A DNA stretch of 64,000 bases from Ulva prolifera (GCA_023078555.1 CM041199.1:2235101-2299100); one strand, 5' to 3'. Positions 46,305 to 59,148 are shown, counted from the stretch's first letter. Numbers and translations are program-made. Notes: generated by a model from the sequence alone, not told the origin.

Positions 46305-49300
46305 TCACCCACTCCCCTCCACGTCCACGGTCACTGCATGCATGCCCCCAGCACAGCTTGCGCCACGAGATCCGCCCTCTGACACCGTCTCCAACCCCCC
46401 GTCCGCCCGGCCCCACACCCCCTCCGCCATTATCTGCTTGCCCCATGCCTGCTTCCCTGCGCCCCCCGCCTCCGCAGCGGCTGCCGCGTCGTTCACCACG
46501 GACTCCGGCACCACCGACACGGTGCTGCGCAGCCGCATGGAGTCTGTCGACCGTGTAGTGCGGAGACCCTCGGAGATGCGGGAGAGTGTCGATGAGATGC
46601 GGCGAGCGGCAACCACGCCCCTGACGGCAACCCGGAATCGCAGGTCGAGCATGCGCAGGTTGCTGAGCGTGGCATCGAGCGCCACAGCGGCAGCGGCGGC
46701 GCCGCGGCCAGGTGTGAACCACGCGTGGGCGAGCGCCTGCGGCGCTGTCAGGCGCTGCTCCGGCCGCACCGCCAGCAGCCGTGACACGAGGCTCTTACCT
46801 CTGCATGGAATATTCATGGCACATGAGACTGTGCAGCGTGGACGTGAGCATCAACCAGCGCCAGCACACAGACAGCTCCTCCCAGCTGTGCTGGGCGTCG
46901 CATGTGCTCGTCCATACCCTTACACTGTCGATGCCGCAGAAATTCAGGATATAGGCCAGACTAGCTGTTGTAGAATTTAAACATCCTACGGCACGCGTGG
47001 ACTGTACAAACTGGGCAAAGGCGCTGCACGGCACAGCCCGGCAGCGGGCATGGGCGAGGCCGAGTGCACGGGATGGCGGGAGTGCATGCACGCCACACAC
47101 AGCACACAGGCTGCGTGGGGCACTGTTACGGCAGCATCTGCTGGAAGTGCCGCATGTTTGCGAGGGTGTCTGTGAGGTCGGCGCCGCGGCCGGGGGCGGC
47201 CTCCGGATGCGCTGACAGCCACGGATGCTTCAGCGCCTCTGCAGCAGACAGGCGCTGGCTCGGCTGTGGCGCGAGGAGCTTCTGGACAACATCTTTCGCC
47301 CTGCAGGAGGGGGCTGGCAGAGTCACGAGGTGCTGGGAGAGTAGCATGTAAATAGCGCAAGCTGGATCTGTCAAGGCTGCCAGAGTAGATGGACGCTGGC
47401 AGACGTGGCACGGCTCTGCTTGTACGAGATGACTTGACAATGGGCATGTGTCGATGAGGCTCCAACTGTATCGAAGGGTTCACAAGGAAGAGGTATAGAC
47501 AGGGACGGAGAAGAGGCTGCTGTCTCGGCGGCTGGTGTGAATGTGGCGCTGTGGACAAGTGTTGGGCCCCAGGCATGCTGGCTTCCACGAATTGGCTGTA
47601 CAGACCACAATGAAGGCCAGGCTGACCGGGCGCCCTGTGGTGCAAGGCAGAACAGCATCGCCTTAGAGAACTCTGTGTATGACATCGTTGACCTGGTGTG
47701 TGTGGGTGCTGGTTGGTCAGGTTGTGGTGGGAGGCACACTCGTCGCTGATGAGGTCCCACACTGGGTCCTGGAAGCGGTAGGCTCCGCTGCGGATGAGCT
47801 TGTACAGCGCCTGGTCATTGTCTGCGTAGAATGGTGGCTCGCCCGAGAGCAGGATGAAGAGGATGACTCCACAAGACCACAGGTCCACCTCGGGGCCATA
47901 CTTGACGTCCCTGCCCCCCTGCATGTGGTGCTACCATGCTGCCTCTCATTGAGCGACACACGCACCCGGGCAGCCACTTGCATCAGAACAAAAATTCAGC
48001 CACTGGCATGGCAGTCAGATTAGACCATACGGAGTCATTCGATTGGTGGCAGATCACCCAGCTACCCCCCCCACTGAGAGCCTTGGTCCCAGAACAAGTG
48101 AAACGACACAGGAGCTGAAGCTCCAGCCTTGTGCACCATCACAGGGATGGACCAAAGCATGACATGCTCACACGTAGTGTGAGGCCATCACAGATGGCAA
48201 GGATATTGAGGCATTAGATTTGCGTCCAGGAACACAGAAGCAACATGTGCAGCATGCTGAAGATGTGATCGCACGCCCAAGGCATCAGGTGTGGAATGGC
48301 GTCTGCATATTCTGTGGCATTTCGTAGGTGGCAGACAGAGATAAGAAAAGCTCAGCCCACAGCAGGACACAGATGCTGTACCGGTCTGACAACAGCGATC
48401 AAGTGGATGACCTTCACAGCGGCACTGCAACAGCTCATGCTTCCAACATGACATGTACAGCCGCAAGGGAGGGCGGTCCGCACGATGATGACTTCTGGAG
48501 CCACATAGTGTGGCGTGCCACAGACAGTATCCATTGACATCGCCCGTTTGTGGAAGTGGCCCTTGGCGAGGCCAAAATCCACGATGCGGATACGGGAGAG
48601 ATCGTGCTCCTCCTCCAGCAGCAAATTCTCTAGCTTCAAGTCCCTATGAACCACGCCGAGGCTGTGACAGTACCTCACGCCTTCGAGGAGTTGCCTGAAG
48701 CACTCCCGGGCGGTCTCCTCTGAGTATGAGCCCCGCTGGAGCACCGAGGCCAGAAGCTCTCCTCCTACATCAGAGGAAACTCAACCACTCGCCTTGCTCT
48801 CAGAGCATCCACCAAGAACCTTTCAGCAACCAAGCACACAGAAAGAGCTTGGGATGCACAGGCTGTCAACAACATGCAGCAGCGTATCACGATGGCTTGT
48901 TGGTTGCCAGTCTGAAACAACTTGCAACTGGCTATCGCTCCAAGTAGAAGGTGCCTTGGGCACCTCTTTTAAAGGAACCTAGAAGTGGTTGAAAGATGCG
49001 GCGCGATGAAAGATGCGGTGTGATGAAACTATGGTTCATTAGCAGTCAGATATTTCACCGCGATGAAAGAGGCTGTGGTTGTGACATCTGCTAGAAGATT
49101 TGCTGAACATGTGAGCGTACCTTTGACCAATGTGGTGACCAGGTACACCTTGTTTGCTTGGATGAAGAATTCCCGAAGACTTATGATGTGGGGGTGGTCG
49201 AGGCGACACAGAATACTGACCTCTGCGATGATGTCCGCCCATGTGTTGTCGTTGCTGCCTACATCCTGGCCAGGCGCAGACACCTCCATGATCTTGATGG

Positions 49301-49908
49301 CAAACGCATCTCCAGTGCGTTTACATGTGCCTGCATGCACAATGTCGCAAGTTGGCTTGATCTTGTTCTATCAAAGCTTGCAGGTATCTGATTTTCAGTT
49401 CAGTGGTAGTGCACGTGCTGCAAAAACTCATTGGCATTTGCCATTGCGGGAATGGCATTGCGGGAATGATCGTGCTTACCGGCTGTTACAGGTGCGCAGC
49501 GAGGCCTGAGCCACCCCCTGGGGTGTTCAAGTCATGCGCTGCCGATTCACTTTCGTAACCAGAACAAAACGCCATTCACCTGAGACACACAGCAGATATA
49601 AGATAAGCGGATGATACTCGAAGCCCACCTCGTCTCACTGTGGCAAATCCTCCTTTGCCGATGACTGGTCCGACAGCATAGCTGTCTTCGCATCTGCCGT
49701 CGTTGAACTTTTCACGCACTTCGACGTCCAAATTACCAAGTGTCCTGCCACTCTTCGACCTGATGATGTTGGCCTGCACCGTCCGTGATGCATTCGACTG
49801 TGTGCAATATGGCACATCGTTGTGAACGCATACATTCGCGGCCGCGGCTGTGGAGCCGAGGGGCACACTGGATGGCCTTTGCAGCATGAAAATCTTGCGA
49901 TAAATCAT
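46305..49908 (-). CDS. CAMK-type Ser/Thr protein kinase with two alternative last exons
   Basis: Shared exons are 49908-49629, 49330-49121, 48764-48484 and 47918-47740. They encode YAVGPVIGKGGFATVRRG (glycine loop), DAFAIKIMEV (VAIK lysine), LDHPHIISLREFF, GVVHRDLKLENLLL (catalytic loop), IVDFGLAKG (DFG), CGTPHYVAPEV and VDLWSCGVILFILLSGEPPF. All catalytic residues are present, so this is an active kinase of the CAMK/CDPK-like group. The last shared exon ends ...DLISDE in phase 2. Two downstream exons fit it: 47300-47126 (AKDVVQKLLAPQPSQRLSAA, HPWLSAH, ends NMRHFQQML and stop) and 46800-46305 (GKSLVSRLLAVRPEQRLTAP, AHAWF, then a longer tail). Each supplies the end of the C-lobe, giving proteins of about 374 or 481 residues. 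No EF-hands follow, so it is not a standard CDPK. The ATG at 49908 is the first in the frame; an upstream exon cannot be excluded. Confidence 0.85.
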
Positions 49909-50632
49909 GTGATACCGAATCTCGACAGATGGATGGTATAGCCGATGTGACGCAAATCACATAAACAAGCGTGTGTTGCCCGAACGTTGTCGTGCGCTCG
50001 GCACCAAAGCGGCGACTCTTTCATTCCAGGAATACTAATATTGATACGCAGTCGCAGAGACTGGAAATTACCGCTGTTTCGTTGACTGCAGCCTTGGGCC
50101 CACGATTCTGAACTACATCGTTGCCGGTAGCTGCCTTGGAACCAAAGCAGCCCATCAGCGAGATGCTTGACGTACAGGTCAGATGAGATCAAGCTCAGGA
50201 TCCATGTAGACGCAACGTGCGCTTTACGCGCGCTTATGTGAGCCAGAGTGAATCAGCAATGCACCAGGGCCTCAACACCCCTTCCGGTAAGCCTCCTGAC
50301 GGGCACTCCCTCAGAGATCCACTTCAATGCGTGAAATGCCAGGCTAATCCGTTTGGACGGCAAGTAGGCGACGTATTAGCTCGTCACAATTTGTCGGAGT
50401 CCTTGGCGCCCTCATGCATGATTTGACATATTTGACCATTTGACATGAACATTCCAAACGCATGCTCACAGGCAATCCCTTCAGACAATCTTCTCATTCT
50501 CATAACAGATATATGCACGGGCACGGCACAATCTTTCATCGTAACTCCGTCTTGAATCTCGACATCCCTGGATAAGCGATAAATTTTGCTATTCGACACC
50601 CGGCCTCCATCACACATAAATCCATCATCATC
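49909..50632. other. Intergenic between divergent kinase and malate dehydrogenase genes
   Basis: About 720 bases containing the promoters of two divergently transcribed genes. No other gene, repeat or obvious core-promoter motif was recognised. Confidence 0.6.
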
Positions 50633-53517
50633 ATGACGGCATTCAAGAGCTCTTTTACAGGCAGGAGGGCTGCACTCACATCTAATGCAGCATCCGGCAT
50701 GAAACGGCGTGTCATGGCTCGCCGGGGTGGCGCAGTCAGTGTCGAAGCTCGTCGCGTCGCCGTTCTGGGAGCAGGTCCGCTTACATACAAGGCAAAACCA
50801 TATGCACACCAAGTATACATTGAATGCAGAATTTGATCATGCCTTGTACGTATATGGATATATGACATGCTGCAGCTGTGATCTCCCGCCCGTGCTGCCG
50901 TGCTGCATGGTCAACTGTCTGCCTTGCAGTCAATGTCGCAGCGAAGGGTTTGATGAACAGAGTCCCGCGTGGTACTGGATCAGCAGATATGCGAGTACAT
51001 GCTTTTAGCGTTCGGCGTTATGTAAGACGCATGTTCAAAGAAGCGCTCCGTGAAGCGCGCGGGCAGCTGAGCCGGCACTGGGCTTGTAGACACTGGCCCC
51101 GCGAAGTGGCCCACCCTCGTGTGCATAGATATCCAGTCAAACAATGATCAATCTTATTTCTTGTGATTGCAGCACGCGGTCCGCACATTGGACCGCTCCG
51201 TCAACGCTCGCGGTGGGAGAGCTCGGTTCCGAAGCAATGCCTGGCGTCTCCTCAATCACTTCACCGCGTCGGGCTCGATGCATCTCAGGCGCAAACGTAC
51301 CAGTGCTGATGATTCTCAGTGTTTGTGCAGGAGGAGGCATCGGTCAACCATTGTCGCTTTTGTTGAAGATGAACAAGCTCGTGACAGAGCTCGCTCTGTA
51401 CGACATTGCCGGAACGCCTGGTGTCGCAGCAGACTTGAGTCACTGCAACACGCCGGTCACCGTTTCAGCCCACACTGGCGATGAAGAGCTGGAGTCATGC
51501 CTGAAAGGCGCCGACCTCGTCATCATTCCTGCTGGAATTCCACGAAAGCCTGGCATGTCGCGTGACGACTTGTTCAACACAAACGCAGGTAAGCTGCCTG
51601 CTGGGACCCTTGTATTTCCAAGGCGCACATCTCGCACAATCACCGCCTGGATCTACCCACACCTGGCTTCATGTGCCTCCGAGATTGCACCACAACAGCG
51701 CCTGTGTGCTTCGCATCACCTTAAAATGATGTGCTCATCACAGGGAGTGGTCACAGCTTAGACCTCACAGCCAACGGTCTCCATACAACTCATTGTAGAT
51801 AGTACACGCACAAGCCATGTCAGTGCGTGCATGTCCATGCATGCGTACATGTCCATACCGCCGGGTACCGGTGGCGTTGAAAAACAGGACTGACCTAGCC
51901 AAAGCCTGAGCTGTAGACATCTCTTTCTAGCATGTTGGTGTCCCCTACATTCGACCTCACTTCTATTCCTCATAGCACCAGATTCAAACATTCATCGACC
52001 ATGATCACAAACTCAGGCTGAGGAGCATCGCTGCTTGTTTGGTGTAGGCATCGTCGCCAACCTTGTGAAAGCTGTTGCACAGCACTGCCCATCAGCGCTG
52101 ATCAACATCATCACCAACCCAGTCAACTCGACTGTCCCAATCGCTGCGGAGGTCCTCAAGGCAGCAGATGCTTTTGATCCTGCGAAGCTCATGGGCGTCA
52201 CCACTCTTGACGTCGTGCGAAGCAACACCTTCATCACCGAGCTGAAAGAGCTGGACATGAAGTTCGTGGATGTGCCGGTCATCGGTGGCCATTCCGGTGT
52301 CACAATCCTGCCCCTTCTATCCAAGGTGTGCTCCTGTGGGCCTGTCCGGATCGGCTCGTGCTTCCTGGGTACACCTTTGCACACCTGCAGTGATTGGGTC
52401 ACGCCATCACGTCCATGTCCTTGCACACGTTGTCCAGGATCAAATTCCCAATCAACAGCTTTGTCTCATTGCCCACGAAGCATCTCCAAATTCTCGTATC
52501 TGGTGTCGCCATGCGTTGTACAGGTATTGCCTACAGCAAACCAAGTCGGTGATGTGTACATGCATGATCCATTGCCAGCTAGGTGTAGCCATGACCAGCA
52601 GCACATGCATCACCCCTCGCCAACCGGGTACAACCACGACCAGCGGCACATTCGAGCCATACATCGGGTCAGATACACAGCCCTGGAGGGGTGTGCCACG
52701 GTGTAGCCATGTCACAAACCAGGCAATATCGATTGCGCTTCAACCAAAAAAAAACCGGAAAAGGAAAACATGTTTAAGAGAAAAAGAAATCAGAATATGT
52801 TCCATGTAGTCTCGCATGTGAGCTTCGATCATATCTGTGCAGGTCACACCATCAGTCGCGTTCACTGGGGAAGAAACAGAGCAGCTCACGACACGCATCC
52901 AGAATGCTGGCACAGAGGTCGTAGAGGCAAAGGCCGGCAAGGGCTCAGCGACCCTCTCCATGGCATATGCTGCTGCTCGTATGGCGGAATCCTGCCTGCT
53001 GGGCCTTGAGGTGAGCTTCCTGCCCTGCCTGTCACGCAGATTCACATGCACCACAGGAAAAACTATCGAGCAAAGTTGTCACTTTGTAACGCTGTAGTGA
53101 TCGTTGATGGCACTTTGATGACGCCAATTGCCCTGCCTGCATCTAGTTTGGATCGTTAGCACTGCTGAGTGACATGCTAAATGATTGCAACCCCAGGGAT
53201 GGTATTATCCACCCATGCGCGACAGTATTGTGCCGTGACTTCGTCACAGAAGTGCCCATTGCTTGTTGTGGGCCTGTTTTTGATTGTGGACAGAGGTGCA
53301 GGGTGAGGAAAAGATTTATGAGTGCACGTTCGTCCAGACTGGCATCGTTGAGGGCTGTGAGTTCTTCAGCACCAAGTGCCGCCTGGGACCCAACGGTGTT
53401 GCAGAGGTGCTTGCGCTACCGGATCTCTCCGACTTCGAGCAGGACAAGTTGACTACTGTTAAGGAGGAGCTGAACAAGAACATTGCAAAGGGCATCGAAT
53501 TCGCTCAGGCTCTCTAG
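50633..53517 (+). CDS. MDH: NAD-dependent malate dehydrogenase, organelle-targeted
   Basis: Exons 50633-50774, 51331-51588, 52048-52325, 52843-53010 and 53296-53517 join in phase to 355 residues, normal for organellar MDH. The enzyme interconverts malate and oxaloacetate with NAD. About 40 residues rich in Arg, Ser and Ala and with almost no acidic residues ([20 protein letters not shown] and onwards) precede the mature core, as in a plastid or mitochondrial transit peptide. The core begins RRVAVLGA, completed across intron 1 as [13 protein letters not shown] (dinucleotide-binding loop). [19 protein letters not shown] holds the NAD-ribose Asp. [13 protein letters not shown] carries substrate-binding Arg residues, [13 protein letters not shown] and DVVRSN follow, and [12 protein letters not shown] has the catalytic His. 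The C-terminus is LDH/MDH-like ([19 protein letters not shown]). The extension resembles green-algal transit peptides, but plastid versus mitochondrion is not decided. Confidence 0.94.
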
Positions 53518-54315
53518 GCGGCTACCTGTGTTCTTGTTTTGGTCACATTCTTTCAACAGAGAAGGTGCCAGAGGCGAGGGCCTGGCCCTTGCTGATTTAG
53601 GTAATCATGCCCTCCTTACAGAGTGAGATACCCAGAACGCTCTTGGGTAATGTTGTGACACTTACATTTCCGTAGTTTACTCGGGGTTTCAGCAGCACTC
53701 AATGAGGTCCCAAGATTGAACACATCCAGTGGAATTGCACCACACACATGCAATTCCATGGGTCAACATGTGAGTTCAAGGCGCAACATGTATAAAGCAT
53801 GAATGCAACACCTTTGTCCAGTGTTACAGCTGCTATTCTGCAGTCAGGACTCCGCTGATCGCTTGATGATAACTCGCACAGAATGACCCTTAGCCCTTGT
53901 GACAAATGTAATGTCATCAGGAAGAGCATCTGGACAACAAATACGTGATGCGCTCATATTCGCTCAGGACCTGTGGCGATGCGATGTGGTCTCATTTTCA
54001 GCAGACTCGCGATTGCAGGAGCATGCACGTGAGTCTTGGCGCCCAGTGTCAATGTTGAGCATCGGCCGTCCCACTGACAGTTCTTGTTGCATGATGCATA
54101 CCCCTTATGCAACCTCATGCCATCAATGTTAGGCTATTGCCGGTTTTGTGACGTGAGGGCAGAATGTTCAATACAGACATGGCCCCCATCAAACACCTGG
54201 CATTGCTCCTCCCAAAATTCCATCACCCAGCATTCGCACAACCCTCGGCAGCCACATTGAGTCACACCCGACCGCACACGGCGACCGCACACACACTGCC
54301 ACCAGCACTGCACCG
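53518..54315. other. Convergent intergenic region between MDH and the tRNA methyltransferase
   Basis: About 800 bases between two genes ending toward each other, so it should contain both 3' ends. Nothing recognisable otherwise. Confidence 0.6.
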
Positions 54316-55784
54316 TCACTCTGCCTCCCCGCCGGCCGCTCCAGCCCCCCCCCCGCCTCCAGCCGCAGGCAGCACCGGCGCAAGGCGGCGGCGGTAGCAC
54401 CAGCGCCACGTCGCGCCGCCGTTGCGGGCGACCTTCTGGCCCTCCTCCGTCGCCGTCGCGAGCAGCGCGGCCGCGGGGTCCCCCTCCAGCTCCGCATCGC
54501 TCAGGCGCTCAAACAGCGGGTGCGCGTCCAGCTTGTCCCGCATCCAGTCCCCGACGTCCTGGACGTCCGTGATCGTGTACAGGATCCCTCCAGGGCGCAG
54601 CAGGAAGGCGTACTCAGTCAGCAGATGTGTGTTGATGATGCGACGCCTGCAAGCATGCGGCACATCAGGCCGGGCACAGGTCATTCACTTGGACACCTAG
54701 CTCCGATCCTTGGCTTGCATTATTGGTCAACAAGTCAGCCTGGGTCGTGATGGGCAGCGAGTGGCAGCCTTCGACCGAGCGTGCATGCAGCTGTACATCT
54801 GCAGAAGTACCCGAGCATCACAGCTTGTTGAGCGTGTAGCAGCAGATTTGCGACACAGGGAGAGTGTGTGTGTGTCGGCAGGGCAGCTGCTGAGGTGGGC
54901 GGACCGGTGGTTGCAGGCCTTGAAGTGAGGGTCCGGGAAGAGGAACAGGAGCTTCTCGAGCTGCCCTTTCCTGAAGTAGTTGCAGAGGTACTTCATCGTG
55001 TTGGCCCTCACGACGGAGACATTTTGATAGGCCTCCGGGTCGCCCTGCTCAGTGTGCTTTGTTCGCAGGGCATCAACTTTTCGCTGGACGTACTCTGCCA
55101 CCTTCGACCGGATCTCCATGCCAAGCACGAGTTTCTCTGGGTACAGACCAGCTAGCCTGCAGAGGCGCCATACTCTTGTGGTGTGGCTCGATCGGGATAT
55201 GGGTCAAGCGGCGGTGATGCACAGGCTGTGGCACTGTCAAGGCTGGGCGAACAGCTGCAGTTCCATGTTGGTCTGGAAGAGAAGAGCTTGGGCACCCCCT
55301 GACAGACCCCGAGCTGACTGCTGGTAGGTGCAGATATGGTATGGGACAAAAGGCAAAACTGATATGTAGCCAGTTCGACTAATGTGGACTCATGTAAATG
55401 TGGAGATGCTGACAGTGGGGAGATGCTTGCCAAACGTGGATGAATGCTGTGACATCAGCCGTGATGATTCAGTGGAGCGCTGAGGTTGGGCTTGGACTGT
55501 GTAGCCTAGGCCTGGTGATACAGGATGAAACGGCCAGTTAGTGAGCGGGATTGCGACTGTTTGGGTCAGTGGGAGGAGGGGGCGCACGCAATGCTCATGC
55601 CTCCGAAGCCACAGCCCACATCAGCAATTGTGACTTGGGGCGCATCTGCTGCATGTGAATCTTGGATCAAAGCTGGATAGTGCTGAGACCAGTCTACCGC
55701 GGAAGCACGCTGTGGTACGTCGATCACTGAATCGCACAAGGGATTGCAGTGCGCTCTTTGCCTATAGAATTTCTTCTTGGGCAT
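54316..55784 (-). CDS. TRM8: tRNA (guanine-N7-)-methyltransferase, catalytic subunit
   Basis: Exons 55784-55588, 55156-54905 and 54646-54316 join in phase to 259 residues, the usual size. Trm8/METTL1 uses S-adenosylmethionine to methylate N7 of G46 in the variable loop of tRNAs, normally with the WD40 partner Trm82/WDR4. The N-terminus MPKKKFYRQRAHCNPL is the conserved family start. IADVGCGFGGMS is the SAM-binding motif, LGMEIRSKVAEYVQ follows it, NTMKYLCNYFRKGQLEKL then LFLFPDPHFK contains the catalytic Asp, and LLTEYAFLLRPGG, YTITDV and HPLFERL complete the fold. The intron-2 join (HFKACNHR to RRIINTH) keeps the spacing of human METTL1 exactly. It ends in a Gly/Ala-rich tail. The partner gene is not in the window. 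Confidence 0.93.
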
Positions 55785-56518
55785 GCATCCTTCCTGAACA
55801 GCATGACTGCATTCACAACCGCTTGCCTAGTTTTCAGTAAGCACCAGGCTGAGGCTATCAGTGCTGCTCGCTCAACGAGCGACGCTGCGGGAAACACTGA
55901 CCGCCTCGGTGAACTCCCGGCCTTCTATTTTGCCGAGCGAATTTAAGTTCTTCCGCTTCCCCATCAAAAAGGACTACTCTTACATAAAAGTAACCACTGC
56001 ACTCGATTCTGTTGATGTCAGGCTATCTGCAATTCACTGGATGTGTTCAGGGCTGAGGCCACGCAGCGCAGTTTCCGAGCGCCTTTCCTCTACCTAGTCC
56101 TCACCTTCCATAACCGACGCCGTGACAAACAACTCGAGCAGACGAACGCACATGTTATCTCTGGCTGGCCACAGGTGCACGTGCAGAACGTTGCAGAGAT
56201 CCAACGAGAACCTGACAACACTGGACGCATGCATGGTGGCGGCGAATGTGAACGGAAGGACAGGACGTCAACACTGCTGGGACGTCGCGTTACGCGCGTC
56301 CTGTTCGCCAACCGCGTCTCGACTTGACAGATGCATTCTGTACTTGTTTCATGTGCAAGGACTGGCAGTACCTTCAGATGTTGATGCCCGCACGGGCACG
56401 CTTCATGATACTGTGTGAGACCTCTGACGTGGCTCCTGTTCAGCACCTGCATCAGGTGTCGCGTTGCCCATCATCGCTCTGAAAATATCGGCAAACTTAT
56501 AGATAATATTCATTGCAC
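55785..56518. promoter_or_regulatory. Shared divergent promoter region, TRM8 and ESS2
   Basis: The start codons of two genes transcribed away from each other are 734 bases apart. The interval has lower GC than the flanking coding sequence and no other gene. A shared bidirectional promoter is inferred from layout alone. No TATA box or binding site can be assigned. Confidence 0.45.
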
Positions 56519-59148
56519 ATGGCGTCGGTAGCTCCTCGAAATGTGTCGGCAATGGCCTCACCAGCACCTGCGGACGAGCAGCATGTAGACCACGGCCGTC
56601 CGGGAAGCAGAGCATTGGAAGCCGCAAGGGCAAGGAAACGACAGAAAAGGGAGATGTTGCCTCCTGCGCCCAAGAAGGCAGCGGAGGTGCGCGGGCATAT
56701 CGCTGGCTTGTGTCTCCTGTGGGACGGTTGTAGCTCGTGTAAGGCCGTGCGCATATTCCAACGGGCTCGCAGAAAGACAATTCAGCTGTAATTCCTGTGC
56801 TGCGAGGGAACATTTGTATGCAGCGATGCAGCCACGCTCTTTGATGAACCCGCAGCACCGATGGCCGAGTACGGCAGCGCCCAGTCATACTGTACAGAAG
56901 AAGGGGAAATAGTTGGCCATGTACTATCACGTGTTTACAGTACCTTTTCGAGTGTATTTGGACGTCACCGCATGTGGATGCTTTAAATTCACACCGGATT
57001 CCGCAACGTCTGACGTGATGCCTGTTCACACGAAATTGCGTTCGAAACAATAGGTTCACATCAAGCTGCAGGCTTCCAATAGTGACAAGGTGATTGACGA
57101 CGAAGAGTTCGAGGCAAAGCTTGCTGCCATAATCGAGCGGGACTACTTCCCAGATGTGAAGGGCCTGCAGAACCGCCTCGAATGGTCTGAGGCGGCAGAG
57201 TCAAACGATCCTGACAAAATGGCGAATGCTCAGAGGAACATTGTGCTGCGGAGAGCGGGATTCAGCGTGCGAATCCCTCCCAACACGATGCCGCGACAGC
57301 AATCACGGCAGCGACTGTAACAGTCCCCGCTTCCGGCTCCGCAGTGCAGCATGACCCTGACAGCCACTGACGATAGCTAATGGGCTCATACATAAGCGCT
57401 GCGCACGAATAGGCCTGGTTGTCGGCGGTTGCCGACGTCAGCATCGGGTCGACCGCCCTTATCTAACCCATGTTGTCGCTGCAGCAGTGAATTCCCAGCG
57501 CTTGCCGTGACCGACGGCAACACGAGCCTGCAGGTACCGTTGAAAGCCGAGCTCCCCTCCACCACCGAAACAACGCCGACTCCTACCCGAACAAGCTTGC
57601 ACTCCAACCAGACCCCATCGCCAGCGCCCTCCACTGCCCCATCAAAGGCCAGTGACCCCCCGTCCCAGGCTCTCCCGGAGGGCGCAATCCTCCCCCCCTC
57701 CATGCCACTGCAGCGCTTCACAGCCGCACACAACACGGAGGACCACGCCTCGATGGAGGAGATCGTCGGCGCGGACAATGCTCGCCGCCGCGTGCGCTAC
57801 GCCTGGGCGTACGAGGAGTCTAACCGCACCAACGCCGACTTGCTCGCGAAGGGCCACCAGCCGCCGCTCCTCACCGCGTGCAATGCGTCTGCCAACCCGC
57901 CGCCGGCGGTCACCGGCCGCCCGACCGCACTGCTTATCTCCCTGCCCGACGATGGAGGTGGCACTGCAAACGCGACGCTCGCACGGCGCGCGCGCCGCAT
58001 GCTCGCGCCTAGAACCGCTGGCAGCGTTGGCGGCGGGCTTCAAACGACTCAGCCAAAGCCGCAGCGGCAAAATGCCGCCGCTGCGGCGGCGGCTCCACCC
58101 ACATCCGCCCCCGTTGCCCCCTCCGCCCCTCCCACCGGCCTCCACACCCCAAAATCTGCCCTGTACTACGCGCCAGCAGGCAACCTGGCTCTCTCGGCCG
58201 CGGAGCGGCAGCAGATGGCCGCAGGCGCGCCACCGGCGACCGTCGCGGCGAACACGCGCTTCCGCAGCGCCACGGACCGCGGCAACGGGGCCACCGCCGG
58301 CTCGGAGTCGCCGTCAACCCTGGCCGGCACGCCGACATCGGCGCTCTCGACGCGGGGGGGAAGCACAGAGGGCGGGGAGGCGACACCCGCGCGCGAGGGC
58401 GTTGGGGCGGCGGCGCTGGAGCCGCAGATCGGCGGCGCGGCGCCGCGGCACGCGGTCGCGACGCCGTCGCCGGCGCCGTGTGGCGCGCCGCCGATGACGT
58501 GGGGTGAGGTCGGGGCGACGCCGATGGTGCTTGGGGGAGAGGGCGACTCGCTCGGCGACGGTGGCCGTGGGGGGGCGCTGCCGGCGCGGCGGGTCGTGAA
58601 GGAGGCTGCGGCGGACAAGGCGCGGCGGGAGATGGCTGCGGCGCGGGGCCGCGACTCGCAGCGTGGCACTGCGGTGCAGGCACAGCAGCACGGGTGCGCT
58701 GCCGCCCAATGCCGTCCCACCCCGAACCCAATCCATGCTGTACCATGTTCTGCCCTTGCACTAGTGCTGATGTGCCCCCCCCCCCCTCCCCCCCCCCCTC
58801 CAATGATGCAGAGTGTGTCTTCATGGTCATTTCCGTATGTGCTCTCAACTGGACTGCCAGCCGCCGCAGTTGTCCCAGCATGCGCTTACGCTGACGGCAT
58901 GCTTGTGCTGGTGCAGGGCTCGCAGGGGTGGCGCCTCGCTTTCGCCTGCGGCGCGTACATTCATGCGGCGCATGCAAGGCCGCACCTGGGCGCATGTCGA
59001 CGCGCAGCTGCGCGCCACCTATGGCCACCGCACGCCTGGCAGCTCCGTACGAGACGCGCCGCTGGCGACGCCGCCTGCGCCCGCCGCGGCGTCCCCGGCT
59101 GCCGCCGGCCTGCTCGGCGAGATGACCCCTGAGCGGCGCCACACCTGA
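56519..59148 (+). CDS. ESS2: Splicing factor ESS2 (DGCR14/Bis1 family)
   Basis: Exons 56519-56686, 57090-57266, 57534-58693 and 58917-59148 join in phase to 578 residues. ESS2 is a nuclear protein associated with the late spliceosome. Exon 1 has a basic KRQKREMLPPAPKK segment. Exon 2 has the family signature VIDDEEFEAKLAAIIERDYF then PDVKGLQNRLEW. Exon 3 holds LQRFTAAHNTEDHASMEEIV, ARRRVRYAWAYEE, TPKSALYYAP and the hallmark ATPSPAPCGAPPMTWGEVGATP. Exon 4 encodes LSPAARTFMRRM and DAQLRATYG, matching the conserved C-terminal helix. Long Ala/Pro/Gly-rich inserts make it longer than the human protein. The last intron includes a C-rich tract at 58775-58798. It lies divergent from TRM8. The exon-3 start at an AG before GTACCG was chosen for phase; nearby AGs are possible. 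Confidence 0.9.

Noticed and set aside
46305-47300. Reading the two kinase C-terminal exons as one continuous protein with duplicated helices
   Set aside because: The first ends in an in-frame stop at 47126-47128, with no good donor before it, and both match the same upstream phase. Alternative use is simpler.
58009-59142. Minus-strand 377-codon frame
   Set aside because: Antisense to ESS2 exons 3 and 4, where the plus strand carries family-specific motifs.
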